From Erysipelotrichaceae bacterium (GTDB lineage: Bacteria; Bacillota_I; Bacilli_A; Erysipelotrichales; Erysipelotrichaceae): a stretch of DNA of 64,000 nucleotides. Under the pieces are notes generated by a model that was not told the origin of the DNA, ran no database searches, and saw only the letters and a program-made list of their open reading frames with translations. The stretch lies in the NCBI GenBank assembly GCA_017404205.1, contig JAFRCV010000013.1:102867-166866 (forward strand), in the 5' to 3' direction. A program made the position numbers and the translations under genes. This document shows, piece by piece, positions 17,291-28,451 of the stretch; the first letter of the stretch is position 1; each line of letters begins with the position of its first letter.

Positions 17291-20200
17291 ATGAAAAAGA
17301 TCATTTCTATTTTGTTGACGCTATTTTTGTGTTTGACGCTTTTTCCTGTTGGCGTATTAGCTGAAGATGATTATACTGAAGTGTCTTCAGTAAGCAATAT
17401 CGTAACTAATACAAATGGGAAATTTAAGCTAACAAACGATTTAACACTTAGCAGTTTTATTAATTTTGGCTCTAATGTTAATATTGAAATCGACTTAAAT
17501 GGTCATACAATAACTGGGCCAAGTGGAAGCAGACTATTTAGACTAGCTGGTGTTGATTTAACAATTTCTGATAGTTCTGAAGAAAAAACGGGAAAATTAA
17601 TACCAGTCGGTAATGTTAATGCTGCAGCAGTAGCAGGTTTTTATGGTGGTGTAGAATCACATTTAACTATCAATGGCGGAACTATTGATGGAAGTCAATT
17701 AACAGGATTAAGTGCACTTGGTGGTGCATTTAGAATGGAAAGCGTTAATGGCGTATTAACTATTAATGATGGAACATTTAAAAACTTTACAAGCACTAAT
17801 TCTGGTGCCATTGTTTCAGCATCTGGTCAAAATTGTCAAATCACAATCAATGGTGGTACATTTACAAACAACAAAGCTAAAGATGGTGGCGTCATCTATT
17901 TAGAAAACGGATCTCATTCAACTCTTACTATAAATGGTGGTACTTTTACTTCAAACAGTAATACAGGTACTGGTGGTGGTGTTGCATATATTCACCAAAA
18001 CAATGATTTTTACTTAAATGGTGGTACTTTTACTGGTAATAGTGGCACAAGAGCTGGTGCTTTCTTAATTCAAAATAGTACAGTTAATTTCTATATTGGT
18101 GGAAGTCCAAAGGTATATGGAAATAGTGCATCAACATTTGGAAAAGATATATTCTTAGCTAATTATAACGGTGGAACTTGTGCTCAATTTAAACCAAGTA
18201 CTATCGCATTAGAAAATACAGCAATTCTATATTTTACAACAAACAATGAAGCTAATGATGTTGTTTTAGGAAGCTTATTAAATACAAACGATGTTTCTTC
18301 TTGTTTCTATGATTCAAGAGGAACTTATGGCTATCATCAAGAAGGAAATCAAATCTTATTTGGACATAAACATGATGGTCTATATTATAGAGCATGGACT
18401 AGTACAAATAGCCTTCCAACTGCAAGTGGCAATTATTTCTTAGTTAATGATGTTAATTTAACAGACAATCAAGTTACTGCTCAAGGCGCTAATATTAGAT
18501 TATGTCTAAATGGCAAAACAATTAAACAAGCTACAGCTGGAAAAAATATATATCGTTTCTGGGGAAATAATACATCAATCACAATCGATGATTGTAATGA
18601 AAATCCAGGATTATTAACTGGTGTATCAGGAAGTGCGTATCCATTCTATATGGCACTTGGCGATGTAAGCCATGAGTGTTATTTAACGATAAATAATGGT
18701 CGTATTTCTGGTAATAGAGGAACTGGAAATGGTGGTGCAATTAGAGCTGATAAAGGTATTGCCCATGTAACTATTAATGGTGGCGAAATATCTGATAATA
18801 CTTCTAATGCAGGTATTTTACAAGTAATCAATAATGCTTCTAGTGAAGTTATTATGAATGGCGGTAAGATCATTAATAATACTTCTAATGGTGGAAATTA
18901 TGGCTTTGCAATTGAAGCTGATAATAAAGCAAGTATAAAACTATTAGGTGGCGAAATATCAAATAATATCTGTACAGTAGAAAATTTAAGAGGCGTTGTT
19001 AAAACTAATGGCACATTAACTCTTGGTGGTGATGTAGTAATTCAAAATAATACTGCAAATGGTAAAACAATAAATGTATCTAACTATACAGGAAGTAGGG
19101 TTGTAGATTCTACAAATCCATTAACTGAAGATGCAAAAATTGGTTTTACATCATATGCAGCTCCAAGTTATAACAATGATAAATTAATCGTTGATGGCAA
19201 TTATACAAATGTGTTTTTTGCAGATGATGATACATATGAAGTTGCTTATAAAAATGAAAAAACATATTTAATCTTCAATAAGACAGCAAAAGTAACATAT
19301 AAAAATGGAACTGATGTATATGCTGAAGATGTTTTAGTTATTGGTGCTAAAACTACGGCACCAGCAACTGATCCTACAAAAGAAGGTTTTGTATTTAAAG
19401 AATGGCAAAAAGATGGTGTGGCATTTGATTTTGATAGTGCAATTAGTGAAGACATTACTCTTGATGCATACTTTACTTTAAATGAATATAGCGTAACATT
19501 TAATACAAATGGCGGTACTATTAATACTGGTTTAATAGATTCATATGTATTTGGAACTGCAGTAAGCCTTCCAACAGATGTGACAAAAGATCATTACACA
19601 TTTGCAGGATGGTACGACAATGAAACATTAAGTGGCGATCCAATTACCGAAATATCTGCTAGTACTTCAGGCAACAAGAAGTATTATGCAAAGTGGAATG
19701 CCAACACATATACAATTACATTTGATGCAAATGGTGGAAATGTAGATCAAGAAAGCAAAGAAGTTACTTACAATGAAGCTTATGGCACACTTCCAATTGC
19801 TTCTAAAGATAATAAATCATTCTCTGGTTGGAAACTTTCAACTGATTTAGAAGGTGAATTTATTATTGATACTACCATTGTTAATTTAAGTGGTGATGCA
19901 ACTTTAGTAGCTATTTATGACATTATTACATATGATGTAATCTATAAAGATGTAAACAATGAAGATTTTTCTGGTACACATGGCGCAGGTGTAGTTAATA
20001 TTTATGCTGTTGATAGCGAATATACATTAGACACACCAAGCAAGATTGGTTATGAATTTTTAGGTTATTTCTTAAATTCTGATGGAAGTGGAAGTGCTAT
20101 TAGTTCCCTTCTTCCTGATTCATATTCAGATACAATCACTCTTTATGCAAAATGGCAAATAGTTGATTATACAATCACTTATAGTGTAGATGGTGGAACA

Positions 20201-23200
20201 ATTAATGAAAGCGTTGTCGATACATATCGTTATGGAAATAACATTACTCTTCCAACTGATGTAACAAAAGACGAATTTGAATTTGTTGGTTGGTATGATA
20301 ATGAAGAATTAAGTGGTGAAGCTATAGAAGAAATCACAGCAAGTGATTATGGCAATAAGACTTTCTATGCAAAATGGAAAACAAATCATATTCATAATGC
20401 AAATGATGGTATTCCTACAGATGTTGAATGGATTGCTTGGACAAGTAATGATTCACTTCCTAGTACTACTTCAATTCCTGACAGAACATATTACAATAAC
20501 TATTATTTCTTAACACAAGATGTATATTTAACTCAAAGACAAGTAATTGAAAGAACAGTAGTAATTGATTTAAATGGTCATTCTATTTATAAAGCAGATG
20601 ATGCGACATTTACTGGTGCAATGATTTCTGTTTCTGGTAAATGGGCAAATCCAGCAATAATCACAAACTGTAAAGCTACATTTGATGAAGATGGTTTCTT
20701 AACATCAACAGCTGGTTTCTACAATTCAAATGCTACGGGCACTGAAGGTGCTGTTATTTCAGCAAGTGGATCTAGCGGACAATATCCAAATGTAAAATTA
20801 TATGGATTAATATTTGAAGGCAATTCAAATATTAGAACAGCAAATGATGAATGGATGCCTGGTGCAATATTCTGGCGTTCACAAAATACATTAACAATTG
20901 ATTCTTGTGCATTTGTTAATAATGTATCAGGTAGCACAACAGGTGATGATTCTACATATGGATCAGGCGGTGCTATCACAATTAAAGAAGCTGGTACAGT
21001 AAATATTACAAACACAGTATTTGATGGTAATAAAGCGGGTATAAGAGGTTCAGCAATCTTGTTACCAAGTGGCGTAAATGCTACATTAAATATCTCTAAT
21101 TCTAGGTTTACTAATAATAAAGTTGTTACTTCAAATGCAAATAATGGTGGCGTTATTTCTATCCAAGCAGGAACAACAACAATTAAAGATACTGAATTTA
21201 ATGGAAATATTAATAATGGTAATAATGCTTCTGTAATTTATTTAACTGGAAATGCTAATTTGACACTTGATGGTGTTGAAATAAAAGGCAATAAGAGCGC
21301 AAGTCAATATACAACATATAAAGCTGCTATAGTTGTTGTTGATAATCCTACTTTAACAATTACTGGTAAGACAATTATTACTGGAAATACTAATTCAGCT
21401 AATAAAGAAGCAAACATATTCTTAAGAAAGACTTCGGATACAAAGCAACCAAAGATTATTGTTACATCATTAGCAAGTGATGCACTTATGGGTGTTGATG
21501 CTCTTGCAACAATTGATGCATCTTCAGCATATGCTTTTGCTGATGATGTAGATGCAAGTGCAAATTTTGTTGCTGATAATGCTAATTATGAAATCTATTA
21601 CTATAATGGAAATACAGTATTAGGCATTAAGCCAACTATTACTTTATCGGCAAGTGAGGTATCAGTTGATAGAGAAGAAAATATTACAGTAACGGCAAAT
21701 GTTTCTCCTGATTATGCTGCAAATAGTTTAATTTGGGAAAGTGATAATGAAGAAGTCGCAACTGTTGATTCTGAAGGCAAGATTACAGGTGTTGCAGTTG
21801 GCAGCACAACTGTAAAAGCTACTGTAAAAGGCATAACAAAAGAAGTTAATGTAACTGTTACAAATGGCAAATTAGTTAAGTTTGAAACTAATGGTGGTAG
21901 TGCAGTTAGTGAACAATATGTATTAAAGAGCCATAAGGTTATTAAACCAGCAGACCCAAGTAAAGATAATTACACATTTGTTGCTTGGTATCTAAATGGT
22001 GAAGAATTTGATTTCGATACATTAATTAGCGAGCCAATAACATTAATAGCAAAATGGAAAGCTAATGATAGTGGCGTAAGTGGTGTTGATGTAATCGAAA
22101 ATGTTGTTGATGGTGTTGAAGTTGAAGATGGTATCAACAAATTAGCTAATAATGCTAGCGACATATTAGATGAAATTAAAGTTGATGGAAATAGCTCATA
22201 TTTAGTTGTTAGTGCTAGTCAAGCAAACAAGATTAATGATGCAACAAATTTACAAACATCAATTGAAATTGATGTTAGTGGATCAGCTTTAAGTGCAGAT
22301 GAAGAATTAGCTGCTAAAGATTATATAGAAGCATATTTAAAAGATGTTTATGATATTAACATTTTATTAACAGTTGAAGATGCTGATACAAACGAAAAGA
22401 TTATTGATGAACAAAAAGTTTATTCGTTACCAAATAGTATCTTAATTACATTAAAGTCTAATTTAATTAATTCAGATGCTAAAGTTGTAAAAGTATTCGC
22501 TGTTCATAAAGATGTAAATAACAATTTAAGTGTAGAAGAAGTTACTGTTGATACAGTTGATAAGACAAATGGCAAAGTAAGTTTCTATGCTAATAAATTC
22601 TCACATTATATTGTTGCTGCTGGAAATAAAGTAACAGTAAAATTTAATACTAATGGTGGCAGCACAATAGACAGCGTTAAAGTAGATTATAATACATTAT
22701 TAACTAAGCCTACTAATCCAACAAAAGATGGTGCTGGTTTTGCAGGATGGTTTGTTGATGAAGAATTAACTACGCCATTTGACTTTGAAACTCCAGTTTT
22801 AGAAGATTTAACATTATATGCAAATTGGCATGAACATTCAGGAATGGCTGATGGACAAGACAATGTTGAATGGATTCCTTGGACTAGAAATGATGCATTA
22901 CCATGTAGTAGTGTAATGGCACATAATGACTATTACAATAAACATTATTATTTAACAGAAGATGTATATTTATCTTCAAAACAATCATTCTTTAGAGCTG
23001 TTACTATTTGTTTAAATGGACATTCAATTTATTTAGATGAAAATTCATCATACAATGATACATTAATTGAAATTAATGGAAAATGGACAGATCCAGTTAT
23101 CTTCACAAATTGTAAGGCAACATTTGATGCAAATGGTAAATTAACAAGTACAGCAGGAATTAAGAATGCTAATTCATCTTCTACAAATGGCGGTGCTGTT

Positions 23201-26200
23201 TATGTTAGAGATGGCGTGATTAAATTCTATGGAATTAATTTTGAAGGTAACAAAAACGCTAACGAAAATACAACCAACTGGCAAGCTGGAGTTATCTTTA
23301 ATAGAGGTGGCAATGTAAGTATTTATAATTGTGCCTTTGTTAATAACCAAGCAGGCAATATTGATAGTGGGCTTGCTAATTCTGGTGCCGGTGGTGCTAT
23401 TACTTTAAAAGGCAGTGCGCCAGGCGTTCTTGCGAATGAAGGCAAACCAACATTATATGTTGAAAATACAATATTTAAAGATAATAAAGCTGTCTATAGA
23501 GGTGGTGCTATTAGTAGTGATGTTGAAAGCACAATTACAATTAAAGATTGTGATTTCATTGAAAATAAAACAATCGGCACATCTTCAATAGGTGGTGGTG
23601 CACTATATTTGAATGGTGGATCTAAATCTACTATTGTTGGATCAACTTTCAAAGGAAATTCTAATGAAGGTATGAGAGGTAGTGCTATCACTATTGAATC
23701 AGCTACAACTGAAGTTGATTTTAAAGATTGTTCATTTATTGATAACACAAATAAGACAGATGCTAAGCGTGCTGCTATTGTAATTCAAAATGCAAACAAA
23801 GTTTCAATTGGTGGAAAGATGTATTTTGAAAACAATATGAATGGCACTGTAAATAGTAATATCTTATTAAGAGCAGATGGCTTCAAATTAACTGTTAATC
23901 AATTAAGTGAAGGTTCTAATGTAACACTTACAACAGATGTTGATTATGTTGGTGAAGTGTATACTGATGAATTTGGTGATCGTGCTCGTAAAGAAATAAC
24001 TGATCCTGATTATTTCTTACAAAGAGGCGAAGATGATTATTCATCATGGGATAGCAAGTGGTTAACATATGAATACAATGATTTCAAGATTGCATATGTT
24101 GATGATAACGATAAATTTGAATTTGATATTGATAGATCTCATATGCATACAGCATGTGGAGATACTAATTGCAATCATGAAAATCACGACCATGAAGTTT
24201 ATGCTTATCAACCATGGACAAGTAGTAATTCACTTCCAAAGAAACCTGGTAATTATTATTTGACTCGTAACGTAACACTTAGCGATGGTGTTGATATTTC
24301 AGATAAAGCTGACATTAAGATTTGTTTGAACGGTTATACAATTAAACAAACAAAAGATACAATGTGGTGTTATCGTTTATCTAAAGATTCAACATTAACA
24401 ATTTCTGATTGTAAAGCTACAGGTGATAATCCTGAAAACTATAGTGCTGGTAAGATTACAGGTTGTAAAGCTGGTGCTATTGTATTAAGAGATGATGTCA
24501 TTAGAGATAAAGCTAAACGCGGAACTCAATTCAATTTGTATGATGGCATTTTACAAAGCAACCACAATGTTAAATCTGGTGGTCAAGTACAACAATATGG
24601 TCATAGCGTATTTAACATGTACGGTGGAATGATTAAAGGTGGTTACACTTATTATTCTGGTGGTGCTGTAAGCTGTGAAAATGATTCTGTTGCAAATATT
24701 CATGATGGTTATCTTGTAAGCAATAAAGCTAAATACAATGGTGGAGCTATCTATGGCAAAGGTGGAAACATCAATATTTATGGTGGTATCTTAAAAGAAA
24801 ATGTTACTTCATATGAAGATACAAAAAATAATTCGTTAGGTGGTGCCGTTTATGTTTGTGCATCTTCTAATTTAAAGATTACTGGTGGATTAATCACTCA
24901 GAATAACGCTCATAAAGGTGGTGGCGTATTTACACTAAGATCTGATGTTAAGATATCTGGTGGTTCAATCAGCAATAATAAATCAAGAGAAAATGGTGGT
25001 GGTATTTATATTGCTACTAAATGTACATTTGATGTGACAGGTGGTTCTATAACTAATAACCAAGGCATCATTGGTGGTGGTTTAGGTTTCTATGATGCAA
25101 GTGGTACTATTAGAAATGTTAATATCTCTAACAACAAAGCCGAAAATAGAGCCGGTGGTATTTATGCAACAAGAGGATCTGATATCAAAATGTATAACTG
25201 TACAGTTGCCAATAATACTGGAAAGATGTATGCTGGCGGTTTATACATCGAAAGAAACTCTAAAATTACAATGAATAATTCAACATTTAGAAATAATGAA
25301 GCTGAAAGTTCTGGTGGCTTAATGGCTAGCAATGCTAATGTTGATGTAACAGTTAATAATTGTAAATTCATTGGTAATAAAGCTACTAATGGAGATGGCG
25401 GTGCTGCTTCAGCAATGAACCATGCTGTATTAACAATTAATTCTGGTGAATTTAGAAATAATGAAGCCAAGAATTCTGGTGGTGCAATCTTTATTAGAAA
25501 AGCCTACTTAGTAATTGAAGACATCTTAGTTGAAGAAAACAAAGCTGTTACTCAGGGTGGTGGTCTTGATATAGAAGGTATTGATATTAATATTACAAAA
25601 CCAGTTCTTGTAATGAATGGTGGTGTTGTTAGAAATAATACTGCTCCAAGAGGTGGAGGTATCTATATTACAAGAGGTCATGCATTGTTCAATGGTGGTA
25701 CAGTTGAAGAAAATACAGCAAGCTATGAAGGTGGTGGCGTTTATTCTAGAAATGTTGGTTATATAGAAGCTAACAATTTAACAATTCAAAATAATACTGC
25801 TGCACAAACAGGTGGTGGTCTATATTTAGCAAGAGGAACTAGATCATTCTTAGACAATTTAACAATTAAAGGTAATAGTGCTAAAACAGCTGCTGGTATG
25901 TATTTGAATGATGACTGTCAAATGACTAATATGACAATCACTGAAAATAAAGCTAGCGATGGTGTTGGTGGCTTGTTATTTGAAAAAGCTGATTATGATG
26001 GCGAATCATATAATTCTTCAATCATCAAAATTGGTGGCAATATGTATGTCTATGGAAATGAAGGCAAGATTTCAGATGTATTGATTTCAAATGGCACTTA
26101 TATAGGTGTGATTTATGAAGGTCTTGGCAAAGATACTAAGATGAAGATTAATACTGAAGGAAATCATATTGCTAAATCATTAGTTGGTGCATATAACTAC

Positions 26201-26386
26201 GAAGAAATTGGTGATGAATATCTAGTTACATATGGAACTGAATACAATCTTCCTCCATATGATGAAGAAGTAAGTCCAAATGAAAATAATACAAATTATG
26301 GTCTAATCGCTGGTGTTGGTGGCGGTGTAGTCGCATTAGGAACGATAATATTCCTTATTGCAAAAAAGAAAAAGAAAGAAGATTAA
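17291..26386 (+). CDS. Giant surface protein: beta-helix repeats, InlB-type repeats, Big_2 domain, C-terminal membrane anchor
   Basis: 3031 residues from the ATG at 17291 (GGAG 5 bases upstream, true signal peptide with V-L-A at 22-24). In-frame ATGs back to 17204 lie within the leader RNA and are rejected. Order: beta-helix repeats rich in I-N-G-G-T (about 30-650); four InlB/Flg_new repeats (about 660-1035) ending in Y-A-K-W; a second beta-helix (to about 1440); a Big_2 Ig-like domain (1450-1523); an InlB repeat, an unassigned acidic domain (about 1597-1777) and another InlB repeat; further beta-helix repeats (about 1860-2930); and a final Gly-rich helix plus K-K-K-K-K-E-D tail. A W-T-S-x-N-S-L-P module precedes each helix. 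No LPxTG. Probably a mucus or glycan adhesin. Confidence 0.88.
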   Translation: MKKIISILLTLFLCLTLFPVGVLAEDDYTEVSSVSNIVTNTNGKFKLTNDLTLSSFINFGSNVNIEIDLNGHTITGPSGSRLFRLAGVDLTISDSSEEKTGKLIPVGNVNAAAVAGFYGGVESHLTINGGTIDGSQLTGLSALGGAFRMESVNGVLTINDGTFKNFTSTNSGAIVSASGQNCQITINGGTFTNNKAKDGGVIYLENGSHSTLTINGGTFTSNSNTGTGGGVAYIHQNNDFYLNGGTFTGNSGTRAGAFLIQNSTVNFYIGGSPKVYGNSASTFGKDIFLANYNGGTCAQFKPSTIALENTAILYFTTNNEANDVVLGSLLNTNDVSSCFYDSRGTYGYHQEGNQILFGHKHDGLYYRAWTSTNSLPTASGNYFLVNDVNLTDNQVTAQGANIRLCLNGKTIKQATAGKNIYRFWGNNTSITIDDCNENPGLLTGVSGSAYPFYMALGDVSHECYLTINNGRISGNRGTGNGGAIRADKGIAHVTINGGEISDNTSNAGILQVINNASSEVIMNGGKIINNTSNGGNYGFAIEADNKASIKLLGGEISNNICTVENLRGVVKTNGTLTLGGDVVIQNNTANGKTINVSNYTGSRVVDSTNPLTEDAKIGFTSYAAPSYNNDKLIVDGNYTNVFFADDDTYEVAYKNEKTYLIFNKTAKVTYKNGTDVYAEDVLVIGAKTTAPATDPTKEGFVFKEWQKDGVAFDFDSAISEDITLDAYFTLNEYSVTFNTNGGTINTGLIDSYVFGTAVSLPTDVTKDHYTFAGWYDNETLSGDPITEISASTSGNKKYYAKWNANTYTITFDANGGNVDQESKEVTYNEAYGTLPIASKDNKSFSGWKLSTDLEGEFIIDTTIVNLSGDATLVAIYDIITYDVIYKDVNNEDFSGTHGAGVVNIYAVDSEYTLDTPSKIGYEFLGYFLNSDGSGSAISSLLPDSYSDTITLYAKWQIVDYTITYSVDGGTINESVVDTYRYGNNITLPTDVTKDEFEFVGWYDNEELSGEAIEEITASDYGNKTFYAKWKTNHIHNANDGIPTDVEWIAWTSNDSLPSTTSIPDRTYYNNYYFLTQDVYLTQRQVIERTVVIDLNGHSIYKADDATFTGAMISVSGKWANPAIITNCKATFDEDGFLTSTAGFYNSNATGTEGAVISASGSSGQYPNVKLYGLIFEGNSNIRTANDEWMPGAIFWRSQNTLTIDSCAFVNNVSGSTTGDDSTYGSGGAITIKEAGTVNITNTVFDGNKAGIRGSAILLPSGVNATLNISNSRFTNNKVVTSNANNGGVISIQAGTTTIKDTEFNGNINNGNNASVIYLTGNANLTLDGVEIKGNKSASQYTTYKAAIVVVDNPTLTITGKTIITGNTNSANKEANIFLRKTSDTKQPKIIVTSLASDALMGVDALATIDASSAYAFADDVDASANFVADNANYEIYYYNGNTVLGIKPTITLSASEVSVDREENITVTANVSPDYAANSLIWESDNEEVATVDSEGKITGVAVGSTTVKATVKGITKEVNVTVTNGKLVKFETNGGSAVSEQYVLKSHKVIKPADPSKDNYTFVAWYLNGEEFDFDTLISEPITLIAKWKANDSGVSGVDVIENVVDGVEVEDGINKLANNASDILDEIKVDGNSSYLVVSASQANKINDATNLQTSIEIDVSGSALSADEELAAKDYIEAYLKDVYDINILLTVEDADTNEKIIDEQKVYSLPNSILITLKSNLINSDAKVVKVFAVHKDVNNNLSVEEVTVDTVDKTNGKVSFYANKFSHYIVAAGNKVTVKFNTNGGSTIDSVKVDYNTLLTKPTNPTKDGAGFAGWFVDEELTTPFDFETPVLEDLTLYANWHEHSGMADGQDNVEWIPWTRNDALPCSSVMAHNDYYNKHYYLTEDVYLSSKQSFFRAVTICLNGHSIYLDENSSYNDTLIEINGKWTDPVIFTNCKATFDANGKLTSTAGIKNANSSSTNGGAVYVRDGVIKFYGINFEGNKNANENTTNWQAGVIFNRGGNVSIYNCAFVNNQAGNIDSGLANSGAGGAITLKGSAPGVLANEGKPTLYVENTIFKDNKAVYRGGAISSDVESTITIKDCDFIENKTIGTSSIGGGALYLNGGSKSTIVGSTFKGNSNEGMRGSAITIESATTEVDFKDCSFIDNTNKTDAKRAAIVIQNANKVSIGGKMYFENNMNGTVNSNILLRADGFKLTVNQLSEGSNVTLTTDVDYVGEVYTDEFGDRARKEITDPDYFLQRGEDDYSSWDSKWLTYEYNDFKIAYVDDNDKFEFDIDRSHMHTACGDTNCNHENHDHEVYAYQPWTSSNSLPKKPGNYYLTRNVTLSDGVDISDKADIKICLNGYTIKQTKDTMWCYRLSKDSTLTISDCKATGDNPENYSAGKITGCKAGAIVLRDDVIRDKAKRGTQFNLYDGILQSNHNVKSGGQVQQYGHSVFNMYGGMIKGGYTYYSGGAVSCENDSVANIHDGYLVSNKAKYNGGAIYGKGGNINIYGGILKENVTSYEDTKNNSLGGAVYVCASSNLKITGGLITQNNAHKGGGVFTLRSDVKISGGSISNNKSRENGGGIYIATKCTFDVTGGSITNNQGIIGGGLGFYDASGTIRNVNISNNKAENRAGGIYATRGSDIKMYNCTVANNTGKMYAGGLYIERNSKITMNNSTFRNNEAESSGGLMASNANVDVTVNNCKFIGNKATNGDGGAASAMNHAVLTINSGEFRNNEAKNSGGAIFIRKAYLVIEDILVEENKAVTQGGGLDIEGIDINITKPVLVMNGGVVRNNTAPRGGGIYITRGHALFNGGTVEENTASYEGGGVYSRNVGYIEANNLTIQNNTAAQTGGGLYLARGTRSFLDNLTIKGNSAKTAAGMYLNDDCQMTNMTITENKASDGVGGLLFEKADYDGESYNSSIIKIGGNMYVYGNEGKISDVLISNGTYIGVIYEGLGKDTKMKINTEGNHIAKSLVGAYNYEEIGDEYLVTYGTEYNLPPYDEEVSPNENNTNYGLIAGVGGGVVALGTIIFLIAKKKKKED

Positions 26387-26399
26387 GGGGAGGACGAGC

Positions 26400-28415
26400 A
26401 TGAAAAATTTATTTAAATATCTTGCAGTTTTCGGTTTAATCATTACTTGTTTTGGTTGTACTACTAATAAAGAAGATGACAATCAAACAGCTAATCTTGA
26501 AGAACCTGTTTCAGATGAAGTTCAAGAAGTATCGTTTGACGATATTAATGAATTTGAACAAGTTAATGGAGCATATCAAATTCATTCAATTGAAGGCATC
26601 AAAAATATGGCAAACCATTTAGATGCTGCCTTTAATTTGTTGTGTGATATTGATTTAGGTGGCGCAACAATTGAACCTCTTGGAAGTGAAAATAATCCTT
26701 TTACAGGCTTAATTACAGGTCATGAATTTAAGATTAAGAATTTTAAAATTGACAAATCTGTAGATGGAAATTTAGGATTCTTTGGCGTATTTAATGGAAC
26801 TTTAAATCAAGTTGGGTTTGAAGATGCTACACTAGTTGCTGATTCTAATACAAAGAATATAGGCGTTGTAGCTGGCGTTAATAATGGCTCATTATATCGT
26901 GTTGATGCTATTGGAAATATCGACTATAACAATATATCTGATAATGCTAATATTGGCGGTTTGGTTGGATTAAATACAAGTGATATTAGAAATTCTAATT
27001 CAGATGTTGACTTTACAATCTCTTCAAATAAGACATTGAATATTGGTGGCTTAGTTGGAAGCGGTAATGGTGGCAGAGTTCGTGATAGTATTACTAATGG
27101 CTATTTTGAATTAAAAGCAGATAATGCAAATATTGGCTTATTAGTTGGCGAAGTAAACGATAGTGATGTTGCTAGATGTACATTCATGGGCGAAAAGAAT
27201 AAAGTTAATGATGAATTATATACAACATTAGTAGCAACAAAGAATAATACTGAGACAAGTGAATTATTAATTAGGGATAATTCTGCTCCTGAACTTGATC
27301 CTAAGATCAAGGAATTAAGAGATAAAGTTGTTCAATATATGTATGATGCAGGAACATTTGAATGGTCAACACCAGTGCTTATTCCAACTGAATGTGTTGC
27401 TGGCTGTAATGCTAATGTATGCCATGTCGCACTTGTTCCTGGAAAGCTATATCATGGTTTACCATACAAACATTCATTAAGTACATTAGACCGTATGGAA
27501 TATATAGTTGATGAAAATCATCAATTGAAAGATTGGATAGTTGAACAAGGTCCATTAGGTGGTTTCCAAACTTATATTGGTAGTGATTGTTATCGTTCTG
27601 TTCAATTGTCGTGGTCAACAGTAGCTAATTCAATGAATTCTGCAAACTGTATGGAATCAATCATGTATCCTGAAATCACAGGTGTTGTACATATTGGAAA
27701 TTGGTCAAATACATGGGATCCAATTACAAGATTAAATGATGCATATACAGCAAAATGTATCACTTTATGTGGCGATCAAGCAATTTTAGAAGACTATGCC
27801 TTGATGCATGCAGGTGATGCCTTAGTATATATCAATTCTGGTGGTGCGCATTGTATTATGTGTTGTGAAGAACCAGTTATCGTAAGAGATGAAAAAGGAA
27901 ATATTGATCCTAACCATAGCTATATTTATTTCCATGATCAAGGTTCTGCTTTATCTGATTGTGAAGAGTTCTCTTCAACATGGTCAATTCATGAATATAG
28001 AACATTCCAAGAATTATTAGCTCAAGCATTCTTGCCAGTTTCAATCAAAGAACTACAAACTGGCATATGTGAGCCAATTGAAGTTCATATTGAAAAAGAT
28101 GCTGATGGCATTTTAGGTTTAACAACAGGTATTATCAAATCAAATTATTATGTTGATTCAGTAACAATGGTGATTACTGATGAAAAAGGTAATGAAGTAT
28201 TCAATAAAAAGATGTTCTCAAGAATGGATAAAGTTACTGATTATGATGGCAATGTATCAATGTTTGAAAGAACATTCGTAAACGAATTTGATCTTGCTGA
28301 TTTTATAACACCACTTGAAGAAGTTCATTTAAAACAAGGTGCAGGTTGGCATTGTAAATTATCTACAAAACTAAATACAGGAGATGAATTTGTAGTAAAA
28401 GAATTTGATTTTTAG
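26400..28415 (+). CDS. Lipoprotein with GLUG repeats and a possible NlpC/P60-like cysteine hydrolase domain
   Basis: 671 residues; GGGGAGG at 26387-26393 fixes the ATG at 26400, 13 bases after the adhesin stop. The signal peptide ends in T-C-F-G-C, an imperfect lipobox. Residues ~110-280 hold GLUG-type repeats (I-G-G-L-V-G twice, then I-G-L-L-V-G). Residues ~320-570 contain G-L-P-Y-K-H, then S-D-C-Y-R-S-V with Cys397, then G-D-A-L-V-Y-I-N-S-G-G-A-H with His484. This Cys then G-D-x-x-x-Y...H order resembles NlpC/P60 and related papain-fold amidases. The enzymatic assignment is an inference. Cotranscription with the adhesin suggests a surface-processing or wall-remodelling partner. Confidence 0.7.
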   Translation: MKNLFKYLAVFGLIITCFGCTTNKEDDNQTANLEEPVSDEVQEVSFDDINEFEQVNGAYQIHSIEGIKNMANHLDAAFNLLCDIDLGGATIEPLGSENNPFTGLITGHEFKIKNFKIDKSVDGNLGFFGVFNGTLNQVGFEDATLVADSNTKNIGVVAGVNNGSLYRVDAIGNIDYNNISDNANIGGLVGLNTSDIRNSNSDVDFTISSNKTLNIGGLVGSGNGGRVRDSITNGYFELKADNANIGLLVGEVNDSDVARCTFMGEKNKVNDELYTTLVATKNNTETSELLIRDNSAPELDPKIKELRDKVVQYMYDAGTFEWSTPVLIPTECVAGCNANVCHVALVPGKLYHGLPYKHSLSTLDRMEYIVDENHQLKDWIVEQGPLGGFQTYIGSDCYRSVQLSWSTVANSMNSANCMESIMYPEITGVVHIGNWSNTWDPITRLNDAYTAKCITLCGDQAILEDYALMHAGDALVYINSGGAHCIMCCEEPVIVRDEKGNIDPNHSYIYFHDQGSALSDCEEFSSTWSIHEYRTFQELLAQAFLPVSIKELQTGICEPIEVHIEKDADGILGLTTGIIKSNYYVDSVTMVITDEKGNEVFNKKMFSRMDKVTDYDGNVSMFERTFVNEFDLADFITPLEEVHLKQGAGWHCKLSTKLNTGDEFVVKEFDF

Positions 28416-28451
28416 TATCAATTATGTATATAAATAATGTCTAGATTTTTG

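Noticed and set aside
26229..26260. L-P-P-Y-D near the giant protein's C-terminus as an LPxTG sortase site
   Set aside because: It lacks the T-G of the motif and the distance to the membrane helix is atypical.
17291..26386. NGG-type repeats as a CRISPR array or DNA satellite
   Set aside because: The repetition is in the protein (beta-helix coils); the DNA varies between units and lies within one open frame with no spacer structure.
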